DNA of 64,000 nt, from NCBI GenBank assembly GCA_963830385.1, contig CAWHMD010000006.1, positions 186,001-250,000 on the forward strand, given 5' to 3'. Positions 9,686-17,538 of the stretch are shown here, one piece after another. Under the pieces are notes generated by a model. That model did no database searches. It was not told the origin of the DNA and worked only from the letters and a program-made list of their open reading frames with translations. The stretch is from Bog-532 sp963830385. GTDB taxonomy: Bacteria; Actinomycetota; Actinomycetes; Streptosporangiales; Streptosporangiaceae. Numbering within the stretch: position 1 is the stretch's first letter; the number at the start of each line of letters is the position of its first letter. The translations under genes were made by a program, and so were the position numbers.

Positions 9686-10056
9686 TCCTGCTCGAGTCCC
9701 CGCGGCCTAGCGTGCCAGAAAATTGCTCCGGGAAATCAGGGCACTGCTTCCCACACCCCGTCTGCTCTCAACTCGCAGCACCGAGCAGGCATGCCATGCA
9801 AGGTACGGCCATCGCCTGCGTGGTAAGCGCGCGCTTGGTACATCGTGGCGACCCTCGCTTACCAGTCTCTCGCCATCCGCCAATGCAACAGTGCCCCCTG
9901 CTCGGCCTGATTCCAGCGGATCTTAGGAGCTGACTCCGCCCGCCGCTCGGTGCAACAGATTCCGTTCCGGCAATACGGCTAACCCACTCTTTTGCCGCCG
10001 ACCGGATCGGCGGCGGTGAGCTGAACACCGCCCCATTCGCAGTCTCTTAATGACGA
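9686..10056. other. 371-bp stretch without a gene
   Basis: This is the sequence just outside the right end of the transposon-like unit. It starts with TCCTGC, the same six bases that precede the left end. Only frames under 90 codons are open and none has a ribosome site. I see no hairpin with a T-run. It is the 3' flank of the leftward membrane-protein gene. Confidence 0.45.
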
Positions 10057-10611
10057 TCAGAGCAAGCGCGGATGGATAGCAGTAATCAGCAAGATCGCCA
10101 TGTTGGTCAGAGCAAACAGGGCCAGGCCAGCTTCCCAGACGATGTAGCTGCGGGCACGACGGGCCAGAGAGCGCCGCGGTCCCACGTCGGCTCCGATCCC
10201 GCGAGCGGCGATGGGCGCGATCCCGATCTCCTGTTCCATCGCCGCCAGCCACGTGTTGTCCAACTCGGTCAGGTGCCGGTGCTTTGCCATGAGCTGCATA
10301 GACATACACGCCACCACGAGGCCTAGCCCTGCCGCCAGCGCACGCGCAAACGCAGATATCGCATTTCCGCCAAGGGCGATGGTCAGTAGGAATGCCTGCG
10401 CAGTCAACGCCAGGGCAGGGGTCTGCCACAACATGGAGTCCTGCTGATTGCGGCGTACCGCGAGCATCTCGTAGGCAAAGAGCTGCCGCGTCAGCGTCCC
10501 GTCCGCCGAGCTGTCAAGGTGTCGGGGTGCAGCCGCCGTCCGCCGCCTCTGTCCGAAGATCATGGACACATGCTGCCGCCCGCAGCCCGGCTGCGTCCCT
10601 TGAGTTGACAT
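10057..10611 (-). CDS. small membrane protein of unknown function
   Basis: The 184-residue protein has a hydrophilic N-terminus, a pair of hydrophobic helices around residues 70-105 (ALALTAQAFLLTIALGG and FARALAAGLGLVVACMSMQL), a charged loop, and a third helix near the C-terminus (EAGLALFALTNMAILLITA). The stretch before the first helix (LFAYEMLAVRRNQQDSMLWQ) has the feel of a conserved actinobacterial family, but I cannot name it. It is divergent from the peptidase gene, with starts 41 bp apart, so the two share a promoter region. The start is uncertain: ATG 10611 or ATG 10563. Confidence 0.6.
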   Translation of the reverse strand: MSTQGTQPGCGRQHVSMIFGQRRRTAAAPRHLDSSADGTLTRQLFAYEMLAVRRNQQDSMLWQTPALALTAQAFLLTIALGGNAISAFARALAAGLGLVVACMSMQLMAKHRHLTELDNTWLAAMEQEIGIAPIAARGIGADVGPRRSLARRARSYIVWEAGLALFALTNMAILLITAIHPRLL

Positions 10612-10652
10612 CCTCGTCTGCTGCGGATAGGTCGTCGGCCTAGGGTGGCGTA

Positions 10653-11327
10653 GTGAAGCTTCTCCTTACGGATTCTGGTGTCCGGAACGCAAGCATGCTG
10701 GGGGCGCTGGCCGATCTGCTGGGCAAGCCGATCGCCGAGGCCAGCGCCCTGTGCATCCCCACCGCGGGATACGGGGGCCCGTACGGGGATCCGGGCGGGC
10801 CATGGCGTTTCATCAGCGGCCGGTCCCCAAGTCCCATGACCGCGTTGGGGTGGAAGTCGGTGGGCGTGCTGGAGCTGACCGCCCTGCCCAGCATCGACAC
10901 GGAACGCTGGGTCTCCTGGGTCCGGGAGGCAGACGCCCTGCTGGTGAACGGCGGCGACGCGCTGTATTTGTGCCACTGGATGCGGGAGTCTGGGCTGGCT
11001 AGCCTCTTCCCGTCGCTGCGCGACACGGTCTACGTCGGGCTCAGTGCCGGGAGCATGGTGCTGACCCCCCGCATCGGGGAGGACTTCGTCGGCTGGAAGC
11101 CGCCCACCGGTGGTGACAGCGCGCTGGGAGTCGTCGATTTCTCCATCTTCCCGCACCTGGACAGCCCGGACTGCCCGGCCAACACCATGGCCGAGGCGGA
11201 ACGGTGGGCCGCCGGGATCAAGGGCCCGGCCTACGCCATCGACGCTCAAACCGCCATCAAGGTGACCGGCGGCAGCGTCGAGGTCATCTCTGAAGGGCAC
11301 TGGAAGCTGTTCAACCCGGCCGGATGA
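10653..11327 (+). CDS. peptidase S51 (PepE/cyanophycinase-like) family protein
   Basis: The 224-residue protein has the class I glutamine-amidotransferase-like fold of the S51 family. The Ser nucleophile elbow is in VGLSAGSMV (about residues 129-137), preceded by ALLVNGGDALYL and followed by a conserved Asp/His region in GVVDFSIFPHLD. Members are cytoplasmic serine peptidases that cut after Asp (PepE) or act on related dipeptides. It starts with GTG behind GGGTGG. It is divergently transcribed from a membrane protein gene and has no obvious partner. The family call is firm; the substrate is not known. Confidence 0.82.
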   Translation: MKLLLTDSGVRNASMLGALADLLGKPIAEASALCIPTAGYGGPYGDPGGPWRFISGRSPSPMTALGWKSVGVLELTALPSIDTERWVSWVREADALLVNGGDALYLCHWMRESGLASLFPSLRDTVYVGLSAGSMVLTPRIGEDFVGWKPPTGGDSALGVVDFSIFPHLDSPDCPANTMAEAERWAAGIKGPAYAIDAQTAIKVTGGSVEVISEGHWKLFNPAG

Positions 11328-11526
11328 ACCCCCGTGAGCTCTTCGCCCCGGGACCGGAGCGTGAGTCATTCCGCGTCACTGACTTGGCCTGACACCGGGG
11401 GCGGCGGCCGGTTCCGCGGCCGGGCGGGCGGCGATATTCAGCGTGACCGGGGCACCGGACCGGGCCAGGACCGCCCGCCCGGGACGGCGGCTGGCCGGCC
11501 ACCGTGCCGCGTGGGCCGCCGCCAAG

Positions 11527-11769
11527 CCGCAGGCGGAACTGGCCGTCCTGCGCGGCCACGACGGCTACATGAACGCGCTGTGCACGATGCCGGCCGGAGG
11601 GCGCACCCTCCTCGCCTCCGCCAGCGACGACCGGAGGGTCCGGCTATCGGACCCCCGGACCGGCACCCGGACCGCGACAGTACGTCATGCGGCACTCGCC
11701 GTCACAAGCGAAGCCGACTCGCCGGCCACCGGCCTGGACGCCGGAGCCCTCGTCATCGGCCTGGACCCG
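11527..11769 (+). pseudogene. fragment of a WD40-repeat protein C-terminus
   Basis: One frame encodes LAVLRGHDGYMNALCTM, then GGRTLLASASDDRRVRLSDP, then ATGLDAGALVIGLDPSL. This is one WD40 blade (GH...LASASDD..VRL.D) followed by a typical end of actinobacterial WD40 proteins. No start codon context, remaining blades or upstream effector domain is present, so this is an orphan 3' fragment. The frame runs on to 11949 without plausible content. The rest of the 11328-11959 gap holds nothing I recognise. It may be what is left of a larger STAND/NACHT-WD40 gene. Confidence 0.6.
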
Positions 11770-11959
11770 TCTCTCCACACCAGCACTCCCGGCCCTGAGC
11801 ACCAGCGATCGCTCTCACACATTCACCGTTCAGCCCCCGCAACCGGCCCCGCCGGACCGTGGTCCAGCCCCCAGTACATCCCCCGCGACGTTGTCAGACG
11901 TCCCCAGACGGCACGCGGTGTTGGTGCGTGTCCCAGGGGCGATGCCTAGCCTGAAGTGC

Positions 11960-12526
11960 ATGGATCAAGCTCTCTGGGCCGAAGAACTCGCTCGCAAGCT
12001 CCTCGAGGTCCCGCTACCGCGTCGGTGGGAGCACGTCCAGGGGGTGGCCGCGCGGGCACGGTTCTTGGCGCCGATCCTTGGCGGTGATGCTGAGCTGCTG
12101 GAGGCTGCTGCTTGGCTGCATGACATTGGATACTCCTCCGAGCTGGCGGACACCGGGTTTCACCCGCTCGACGGCGCCCGGTATCTACGCGATACACGCG
12201 GCGGTGATCCGATACTGTGCCGACTGGTGGCCAACCACTCCTGTGCCATCGTCGAAGCGGCCCACCGGGGTCTCGATAAGGAGCTCGCAGAGGAGTTTCC
12301 GACTGTGGCTCGGAAGCTCAGTGACGCGCTCACCTACTGCGACATGACGACGAGCCCCGCGGGAGGTCCGGTGTCTGTGGGTGAGCGGCTGGCCGAGATC
12401 AGGCAGCGGTACGGCCCAGTGGACGTGGTCACGACCTTTATCCAGACGGCCGAGTCAGAGCTTCTCGCAAGTGTCGCGCGGATCAGCAGCCGCCTGATTG
12501 CTTACCATTCGGAGTCCTGGCAGTAG
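11960..12526 (+). CDS. HD-domain phosphohydrolase-like protein
   Basis: The 188-residue product shows the HD superfamily metal-binding pattern: His in WEHVQGVAARA, the His-Asp pair in EAAAWLHDIGY, and a later Asp in LSDALTYCDMTTS. HD proteins hydrolyse phosphate bonds in nucleotides; the specific substrate cannot be read from sequence. ATG 11960 gives the typical compact N-terminus (MDQALWAEELARKLLEV); an in-frame ATG at 11942 is possible but its AGGGG lies only two bases upstream. It runs tail-to-tail with the NUDIX gene with 5 bp between stops, just outside or at the left edge of the conjugative element. Confidence 0.75.
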   Translation: MDQALWAEELARKLLEVPLPRRWEHVQGVAARARFLAPILGGDAELLEAAAWLHDIGYSSELADTGFHPLDGARYLRDTRGGDPILCRLVANHSCAIVEAAHRGLDKELAEEFPTVARKLSDALTYCDMTTSPAGGPVSVGERLAEIRQRYGPVDVVTTFIQTAESELLASVARISSRLIAYHSESWQ

Positions 12527-12531
12527 ATGCC

Positions 12532-13008
12532 TTAGATGAGAACGGGGCTTGCCGGTCGGTCCAGGTAGTGGCCGATGCGCTTTCGCATGGAGCGGTCCAT
12601 GGTGTAGCCGGTCACCTGTGACGAGTTGACCCAGCGGACCTCAGTGGATTCGTCGCTGGGGGTGGGCGTGCCGCCGGTGGGGCGGGCGGTCAGGAGGATG
12701 GAGAATTCCTGGCGGGCTTCGTTATTGCTGGTGTAAAGGATGATGTGCTTCGGGTCGGTGTAGATGCCGACCAGGCCGGTGATCTCGCAGTCGATGCCGC
12801 TTTCCTCTTTGGTCTCGCGGATGGCTGCTTGAGTCATCGATTCGCCGAGGTCGATGGCGCCGCCGGGGACGGCCCAGTTCTCGTTGTCGGAGCGGCGGAT
12901 CATCAGGACGTCGCCCGCGTCGTTAACCACCACGACATTGACCGACGGGACGAGGCTGTTGGCCTTGGGGGCCTCTGGATCGTCGTAGTAGTCAATCCGC
13001 CGACCCAC
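12532..13008 (-). CDS. NUDIX hydrolase, Pif-like gene of the conjugative element
   Basis: The 158-residue protein contains a complete NUDIX box in GAIDLGESMTQAAIRETKEE followed by SGI (G-x5-E-x7-REUxEExGU). This signature hydrolyses nucleoside diphosphates linked to another moiety. In pSAM2 and other AICEs a NUDIX protein (Pif) acts in transfer immunity, and a NUDIX gene next to a repressor is a hallmark of these elements; I infer the same here. It lies 3 bp downstream of the XRE regulator in one leftward operon. The N-terminus (MGRRIDYYDDPEAPKANSLVP) is typical of AICE copies. Confidence 0.85.
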   Translation of the reverse strand: MGRRIDYYDDPEAPKANSLVPSVNVVVVNDAGDVLMIRRSDNENWAVPGGAIDLGESMTQAAIRETKEESGIDCEITGLVGIYTDPKHIILYTSNNEARQEFSILLTARPTGGTPTPSDESTEVRWVNSSQVTGYTMDRSMRKRIGHYLDRPASPVLI

Positions 13009-13011
13009 GGC

Positions 13012-13764
13012 TCACGCTCCTTCGTAGGGTGCTGCGCCGTCCCAGACGCGCTCGAAGCTTTCCAGGTACGTGCTGACCATGTCGCCGCCGGCCACCTTGC
13101 GCAGGTGGAAGACCGGCGCGTTGCTGGCCATCGTGCCGTAAATGTGGGTGTTGACGAGCAGCTGGTCGTCGGCGCGGTAGATCGAGTTGTACAAGGTCGT
13201 GCCGTGCAGCCGGATTTCTACGTTCTCAATGGTCTGGAGGCGTCGGAACAGGACGATGGCGTTGCGGACCTTGGCCACCATTCCGTCGTCGATTCCCTCG
13301 CTGGTGCCCCGGTCGGCCACCTGTGGGCTGTCCGGGTCGCCGAGCAGGATCCGGACCCTCGCGCCGTTTTTCGCTCGCTCAGCGAACAGCCGGTGGACGC
13401 CGACGTCTTCGGCCATGAACATGCCCGAGTAGACCAGCGCGCCGATTTCCTCTTTGGCCTGGGCGAAGAAGTGCTCCCAGGTCTCTCGCGGCACTGACCA
13501 GCGATGCGGATAGACGGCGACGATCTCGCTTTTAGCCGCGGCTGCGACCTGGTCCTGGTCGATGGCACCGGGCCAGATATAGGCCTCATCAACGCCGAAG
13601 AAGGCGGCCACCGAATAGCGATGGCGCCGGTAAGGCACGCGCCCGGCGGTGATCCAGCGCTCGATGGTCTTGGGGTCCACCTGGACGGTTTCCGAGAGCT
13701 TGGCGGGCGTGACTCCTCGCTCCAGTAGGAGTGCGCGCAGCCTCTCGTTTGGCATTCCACCCAT
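13012..13764 (-). CDS. XRE-type helix-turn-helix regulator of the element
   Basis: Residues 5-55 form a Cro/CI-type helix-turn-helix (LLLERGVTPAKLSETVQVDP then KTIERWITAGR). The remaining 190 residues resemble the phospholipase-D-like C-terminal domain found in AICE regulators (LVYSGMFMAEDVGVHRLFAE, RVRILLGDPDSP, RLHGTTLYNSIYRADDQLL), but the HxK motif is degenerate, so catalysis is doubtful. It is transcribed away from the transfer genes and likely represses them. A perfect palindrome, GGGACGTCCC, lies 36 bp upstream of its start and is a candidate operator. Start is ATG 13764 or 13755. Confidence 0.8.
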   Translation of the reverse strand: MGGMPNERLRALLLERGVTPAKLSETVQVDPKTIERWITAGRVPYRRHRYSVAAFFGVDEAYIWPGAIDQDQVAAAAKSEIVAVYPHRWSVPRETWEHFFAQAKEEIGALVYSGMFMAEDVGVHRLFAERAKNGARVRILLGDPDSPQVADRGTSEGIDDGMVAKVRNAIVLFRRLQTIENVEIRLHGTTLYNSIYRADDQLLVNTHIYGTMASNAPVFHLRKVAGGDMVSTYLESFERVWDGAAPYEGA

Positions 13765-13797
13765 GCCCGCAGGACGTAAAGGACGGCATCACCTTAG

Positions 13798-13818
13798 TAG
13801 GGACGTCCCGGAACGTCC
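13798..13818. promoter_or_regulatory. candidate operator in the divergent promoter region
   Basis: TAGGGACGTC at 13798-13807 includes the perfect palindrome GGGACGTCCC (13800-13809), followed at once by GGAACGTCC (13810-13818). It sits between the leftward regulator and the rightward transfer operon. The same ten bases occur twice in tandem at 17855-17874 ahead of the integrase. A shared regulator, most simply the XRE protein, is inferred. Confidence 0.5.
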
Positions 13819-13938
13819 ACCCACGGTCCCGTTCCGTAGTCACTGCGTCCCACTCCCCCGGCGCATTCTGCAATGCGTAAACGACATATCGCCGCCGATC
13901 CGGGACTCCGGGCGACGGCGCCGAGGGAAGGAGTTTGG

Positions 13939-14178
13939 ATGCATACCGATCTTCTTGCTCCATCTGCCGGAGGCCGGCGCCGTCAGTGTCCCTGCGGTGC
14001 GGTTGCGGAACAGCCGTACCACCTCTGCCGTAAGTGCCGCGCTCGGGCCAGGTGGCGGCGGAGGACCACGCAGACCAGCCGCCGCACCGCTCGCCGTCTG
14101 GTCAGGCGACAGGCCGAGGCGGGCGCCCGGACGTTCGCCATAGCGATCCGCACAGTCAAGAAGGGAGCTGCGAACTGA
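13939..14178 (+). CDS. small basic AICE protein with Cys pairs
   Basis: The 79-residue protein has a possible zinc-binding knuckle, CPCGAVAEQPYHLCRKC, followed by a very Arg-rich helix (RARARWRRRTTQTSRRTARR) that could bind nucleic acid. I have no function for it, but similar small Cys/Arg proteins are common as the first gene of AICE transfer operons. The start ATG 13939 follows GGAAGGAG with good spacing; an upstream in-frame ATG at 13873 has no such site. Its stop overlaps the next start (TGATG), so the genes are translationally coupled. Confidence 0.65.
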   Translation: MHTDLLAPSAGGRRRQCPCGAVAEQPYHLCRKCRARARWRRRTTQTSRRTARRLVRRQAEAGARTFAIAIRTVKKGAAN

Positions 14179-14429
14179 TGCTTGCCATTCTGCTCCTGAT
14201 CGCTGCCTCACTGGCCCTGGTCGTCGTGCTGTTGCTCGTGGTCGTGGTCGCCGGTATCCGCCAGGAGCCGGCGGATGCCGAGATGGCGAGCCGGGCGCAG
14301 CGGCCAACCGCCGCTCTCGTGCGACTGCTGCTCGGCGTACACGTCCGTCGGACGGATCAGGCGGATGGCGCCCCTAAGGAGCGATGCTCCTGCCTGATCG
14401 GTCAAGGCTCAGAGGGAGACCACCGATGA
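14178..14429 (+). CDS. single-pass small membrane protein of the transfer operon
   Basis: The 83-residue product starts with one strong hydrophobic helix (ILLLIAASLALVVVLLLVVV) and continues as a polar tail ending in QGSEGDHR. It has no known domain. It overlaps the upstream gene by TGATG and the downstream HD gene by ATGA, so it belongs to the same operon. AICE transfer operons often carry small membrane Spd proteins for plasmid spread within mycelium; that role is only an inference here. Confidence 0.65.
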   Translation: MLAILLLIAASLALVVVLLLVVVVAGIRQEPADAEMASRAQRPTAALVRLLLGVHVRRTDQADGAPKERCSCLIGQGSEGDHR

Positions 14430-15151
14430 GCCTGGCTGACGAGCGACAGCTGCTCTCGGTCATGCCCCTGCACGCCATCACCGCGGTGTATGGCGAGCAG
14501 GGGCTCCGGGAGCGGCTCGCGCTCGAGGCGACCCGGCTCGCCGACCCGGACGGCCGGACCGGGGTGGAACGAGCACTGGAGCTGGCGGGACGGCTGCACG
14601 CCAGCGATCGCCGCCAGCGCGAGCCCTACGTGAACCATCTGCTGCGGGTGGCACTTCGTATCATGGTCCACTACGGCGTCCGGGATCCGGAAGTGATCTG
14701 CTCGGCTCTGCTCCACGATGCAGTCGAGGACCACGCGGATGAGATGTCCGCGAACGGACGGCCGGGTGCGTTCGCGTTGCTGACGGAGGACTACGGGACG
14801 CGGGTCGCCGAACTCGTGGCAGCTGTCACCAACCCGGTCTACGCGCCTGGGAGCGACAAGGACCGTCAGTACCGCGAGCACGTCACGGACAGCTTGGCCG
14901 CGTGCCCGTGGGCACGGGTCATCAAGCTCTCGGACTTCACCGACAACGGCGTCGGCGTGATCCATACGACCGGCGCCAAGGCCGTCCGGCTGGCTCGCAA
15001 GTACGCGCCGCTTGTCCCCGCGCTGGTGGAGCTAGCTGCCCGGTCCGACACTCCCCTATCGCGCGTCGTCCAGGCCCGCGTCCTAGCCCAGCTCGGCAGC
15101 GCCACCGATCGCTTCGACGCCATCCTCGCGGCCAGCTCGGAAGGACGGTGA
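14426..15151 (+). CDS. SpoT/RelA-type HD hydrolase-like protein in the transfer operon
   Basis: The 241-residue protein matches the N-terminal HD domain of RelA/SpoT proteins: a His in EPYVNHLLRVA, HD in ICSALLHDAVEDH with the paired Glu-Asp, and a late Asp in VIKLSDFTDNG. No synthetase, TGS or ACT domain follows, so it would be a stand-alone hydrolase. Small alarmone hydrolases degrade (p)ppGpp; a related nucleotide is equally possible. I chose ATG 14426 because AGGGAG lies 8 bp upstream and the start overlaps the previous stop. Its place in a conjugation operon is unusual and may link transfer to nutrient state. Confidence 0.75.
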   Translation: MSLADERQLLSVMPLHAITAVYGEQGLRERLALEATRLADPDGRTGVERALELAGRLHASDRRQREPYVNHLLRVALRIMVHYGVRDPEVICSALLHDAVEDHADEMSANGRPGAFALLTEDYGTRVAELVAAVTNPVYAPGSDKDRQYREHVTDSLAACPWARVIKLSDFTDNGVGVIHTTGAKAVRLARKYAPLVPALVELAARSDTPLSRVVQARVLAQLGSATDRFDAILAASSEGR

Positions 15152-15157
15152 CGCGCA

Positions 15158-15349
15158 TTGGCGATCTCGATCTCGCTCGTTCTGTTGCTCGGCGTCGTGG
15201 TGTGGCTGCTGCACCGGTACGCCGGGCTCAAGCCCTGGCACGGCTTCATCTGCGTGCTGTTCGGCTTCTACCTGGCCACCACCCGCCTGGCACCCGAGAT
15301 CCGCACCACCATCACCGCGATCATCCGTGCCCTGACCGGCCAGGGCTGA
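15158..15349 (+). CDS. 63-residue membrane protein of the transfer operon
   Basis: It starts at TTG 15158 behind GGAAGGACGG, six bases after the HD gene stop. It has an N-terminal helix (ISLVLLLGVVVWLL) and a second hydrophobic segment (GFICVLFGFYLATT), then a short tail. The RYAGLKPWHGFICVLFGFYL segment is the conserved core of small proteins found in actinomycete mobile elements. Function unknown; a Spd-like spread role is possible. Confidence 0.65.
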   Translation: MAISISLVLLLGVVVWLLHRYAGLKPWHGFICVLFGFYLATTRLAPEIRTTITAIIRALTGQG

Positions 15350-15397
15350 CCATCACGAACCAAGGAGGTGATCATCACGACCGAACCTAGGAACTAC

Positions 15398-15679
15398 ATG
15401 GACGCTGATCTGCAGGAGGTAGCCAACCGGCACGACGACGCTGCTTCAGCCATAGGCACGCTGACCCGGGCGCTCGACATGATCCCGCTGCTGTCCGCGG
15501 ACGTCAGCCGGCTCCGCGCCCGCCTGGCCCGCACTCTGACCAACCTTCACAACCTGACGGCCGCGTCCCGGGCCACCCTGCGCGCCGCTGCTGACGGCGA
15601 AAACGACGCCCTCTACTACCTGCGGGACGAACTCGAAGCCCAGGGCCAGACCCCGCCCTGGGACCGCGAGCGGCCATGA
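15398..15679 (+). CDS. small helical protein preceding the DNA translocase
   Basis: The 93-residue product from ATG 15398 is mostly helical (VANRHDDAASAIGTLTRAL, RLRARLARTLTNLHNL) and probably forms a coiled coil. It has no recognised domain. ATG 15398 follows TAGGAA at 7 bp. Upstream lies an unusually complete ribosome site, AAGGAGGTGATC (15362-15373), with only a GTG (15368) overlapping it or non-standard ATC codons after it, so the true start may be earlier. The stop overlaps the translocase start by 4 bp (ATGA). Confidence 0.6.
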   Translation: MDADLQEVANRHDDAASAIGTLTRALDMIPLLSADVSRLRARLARTLTNLHNLTAASRATLRAAADGENDALYYLRDELEAQGQTPPWDRERP

Positions 15680-17538
15680 CGAACCGGCCGTCACGGCACC
15701 AACTCCGCCGTCGAGCCCGCCAGCTGCGTCGCGACGGCTTCCAGCCGACGATGTTCCTCAGTCCGGACGAGCCGCTACCGGAGACGGCCGCCGCGATCGC
15801 CGTCCGCGCACTCTGGCGGTACCGCTCCGAACTGGCCCCCGTCGTGACCACCGCGGGCGTGGTGATCGCGGCAGTGGTGCTGCATCGTTCCCACCCAGGA
15901 TGGTGGCCGTGGTTGCTGGGCGTCACGCTCGCCGATGTGATCGTGCTGGCGGTGCCTGCGCCGCGACGGCTACACAAGGAGTGGCCCTTCCTGGCCAGGA
16001 CCGCAGAGCGTATCTACGCCGCAGCCGTTTCAGCAGCGGCCGGTGGATGGCTCACGGCGGCGACCGCACTTGGGCCGGCCAGACCGCCGATGCCGGTCCT
16101 GGCTGTCCTCTTGGCCGTCGCCTGTGCCGTCCCGTGGTGGGCCAGCCGCCGGCGCCGGGCCAAGGTCCGGCTGGAACGGACCCTCGAGTCCTGGCCGGAG
16201 ATCGCGCGGGCCGTCGGGCTGGCCGGGTCGCGGGTCATGTCGGCGATGGTGGACCTGTGGGGCTGGCGGGCCCGGCTACGCCTGGCCCGCGGTCAGACCA
16301 TCCGCGACGTGATCGCGAAGATCCCGGCCATCGAATCCGGTCTGGGTACCTTCCGGGGCGCCGTCCGCGTGTATCCAACGCCTGACAACTACGCCAACCG
16401 GTGCGAGCTGCGAGTGCTCGACGCCGATCCGCACGCCGATGCGATCCCGTGGCCCGGGCCATCGGTCACCTCGATCACCGAGCCCATCGAATTGGGCCCA
16501 TTCGAGGACGCGGAACCGTGCCGGGTCTCGTTCCTGCGCCGCCATGTCCTGTTTGGCGGGGCGACCGGCGCGGGCAAGAGCGGCGGGCTCAACGTGCTGA
16601 TCGGCAACCTGTCCGCCTGCCGGGACGTGGTGTTGTGGGGCATCGACCTCAAGAAGGGAATGGAACTCGGCCCGTGGCTCCCTTGCCTGGACCGGCTGGC
16701 GACCACACCTGATGACGCCGACATGCTCTTGGCCGATGCGGTCGCGGTCCTCGAAGCGCGAGCGGCCGCGCTCGCCGAACAGGGCCAGCGGGTCTGGGAG
16801 TCGACCTCCCAAAAGCCCGCGCTGATCATCCTCATCGACGAGTATGCCGAACTCGCCGACGATGCTCCGCAGGCGGTCCGGCACGCCGACTCGATCGCCC
16901 GGCGTGGGCGGGCCGTAGCCGTCAGCCTGGTCGCGGCCACCCAGCGGCCCACCCAGAAGGCCATGGGTCACGGGGCGGTGCGCTCGCAGATGGACGTCCG
17001 GATCTGCTTCCGGGTCCGCGAACGCAAGGACGTGGACCTCATCCTCGGCCAGGGCATGCTGGCCGCCGGCTGGCAGGCTCACACGCTCGGCGCGCCAGGC
17101 AAGTTCCTGGTCTCGGCCGCCGAGCACGACACACCCCGGCGAGGCCGCGCCTTCCTGATGACCGACGGGGCCGTGGCCAGCACAGCCAGAGCGCACGCCG
17201 AACTCCGGCCCGACCTCGACGACATATCGCGGCAGGCTCTCGAGGATCGGGACCACGCCGAACCAGCCGCCACGGCGACGGATGGAGCGGACGAGACACA
17301 GGGCTCGTCATCAAACGCTGAAGCCAAGCGTGGCGGCGCGAACGACGAGCCTGAGGCCATCTTGTGGGCCGCGCTGTCGCTAGCCCCAGACGAAGGCACG
17401 ACCGTGACTGAACTCATGACCGCGACCGGCATGAGCCGGCCCTGGATCTACCGACGGCTGCGCCGACTCGCTGAACGCGGCCAGGTGGCCCAGATCAGCT
17501 GGGGACGATGGCGCTCCGTAAATGGTGACAGTGAGTGA
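15676..17538 (+). CDS. FtsK/SpoIIIE-family conjugative DNA translocase (TraB type)
   Basis: The 620-residue protein has N-terminal membrane helices (about residues 55-90 and 120-155), then an FtsK-like motor domain: Walker A GGATGAGKSGG near residue 296 and Walker B ALIILIDEYAEL near 385, with VSLVAATQRPTQKAMG and RICFRV typical of the family. A C-terminal winged helix (TVTELMTATGMSRPWIYRRL) probably reads DNA. In actinomycete elements one such hexameric pump transfers double-stranded DNA between hyphae. It is the last large gene of the transfer operon. Length and layout fit TraSA-like proteins of pSAM2-type elements. Confidence 0.9.
   Translation: MTNRPSRHQLRRRARQLRRDGFQPTMFLSPDEPLPETAAAIAVRALWRYRSELAPVVTTAGVVIAAVVLHRSHPGWWPWLLGVTLADVIVLAVPAPRRLHKEWPFLARTAERIYAAAVSAAAGGWLTAATALGPARPPMPVLAVLLAVACAVPWWASRRRRAKVRLERTLESWPEIARAVGLAGSRVMSAMVDLWGWRARLRLARGQTIRDVIAKIPAIESGLGTFRGAVRVYPTPDNYANRCELRVLDADPHADAIPWPGPSVTSITEPIELGPFEDAEPCRVSFLRRHVLFGGATGAGKSGGLNVLIGNLSACRDVVLWGIDLKKGMELGPWLPCLDRLATTPDDADMLLADAVAVLEARAAALAEQGQRVWESTSQKPALIILIDEYAELADDAPQAVRHADSIARRGRAVAVSLVAATQRPTQKAMGHGAVRSQMDVRICFRVRERKDVDLILGQGMLAAGWQAHTLGAPGKFLVSAAEHDTPRRGRAFLMTDGAVASTARAHAELRPDLDDISRQALEDRDHAEPAATATDGADETQGSSSNAEAKRGGANDEPEAILWAALSLAPDEGTTVTELMTATGMSRPWIYRRLRRLAERGQVAQISWGRWRSVNGDSE

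Noticed and set aside
10655..10668. 11-bp match (CTTCTCCTTAC) to the tRNA-Thr, a possible attL
   Set aside because: The adjoining tRNA 3' sequence is absent, and the match encodes the start of the peptidase gene (KLLLT), so it is chance.
12540..12548. AACGGGGCT, shared with the 5' end of the tRNA-Thr
   Set aside because: Only nine bases and from the wrong end of the tRNA; AICE integration duplicates the 3' end.
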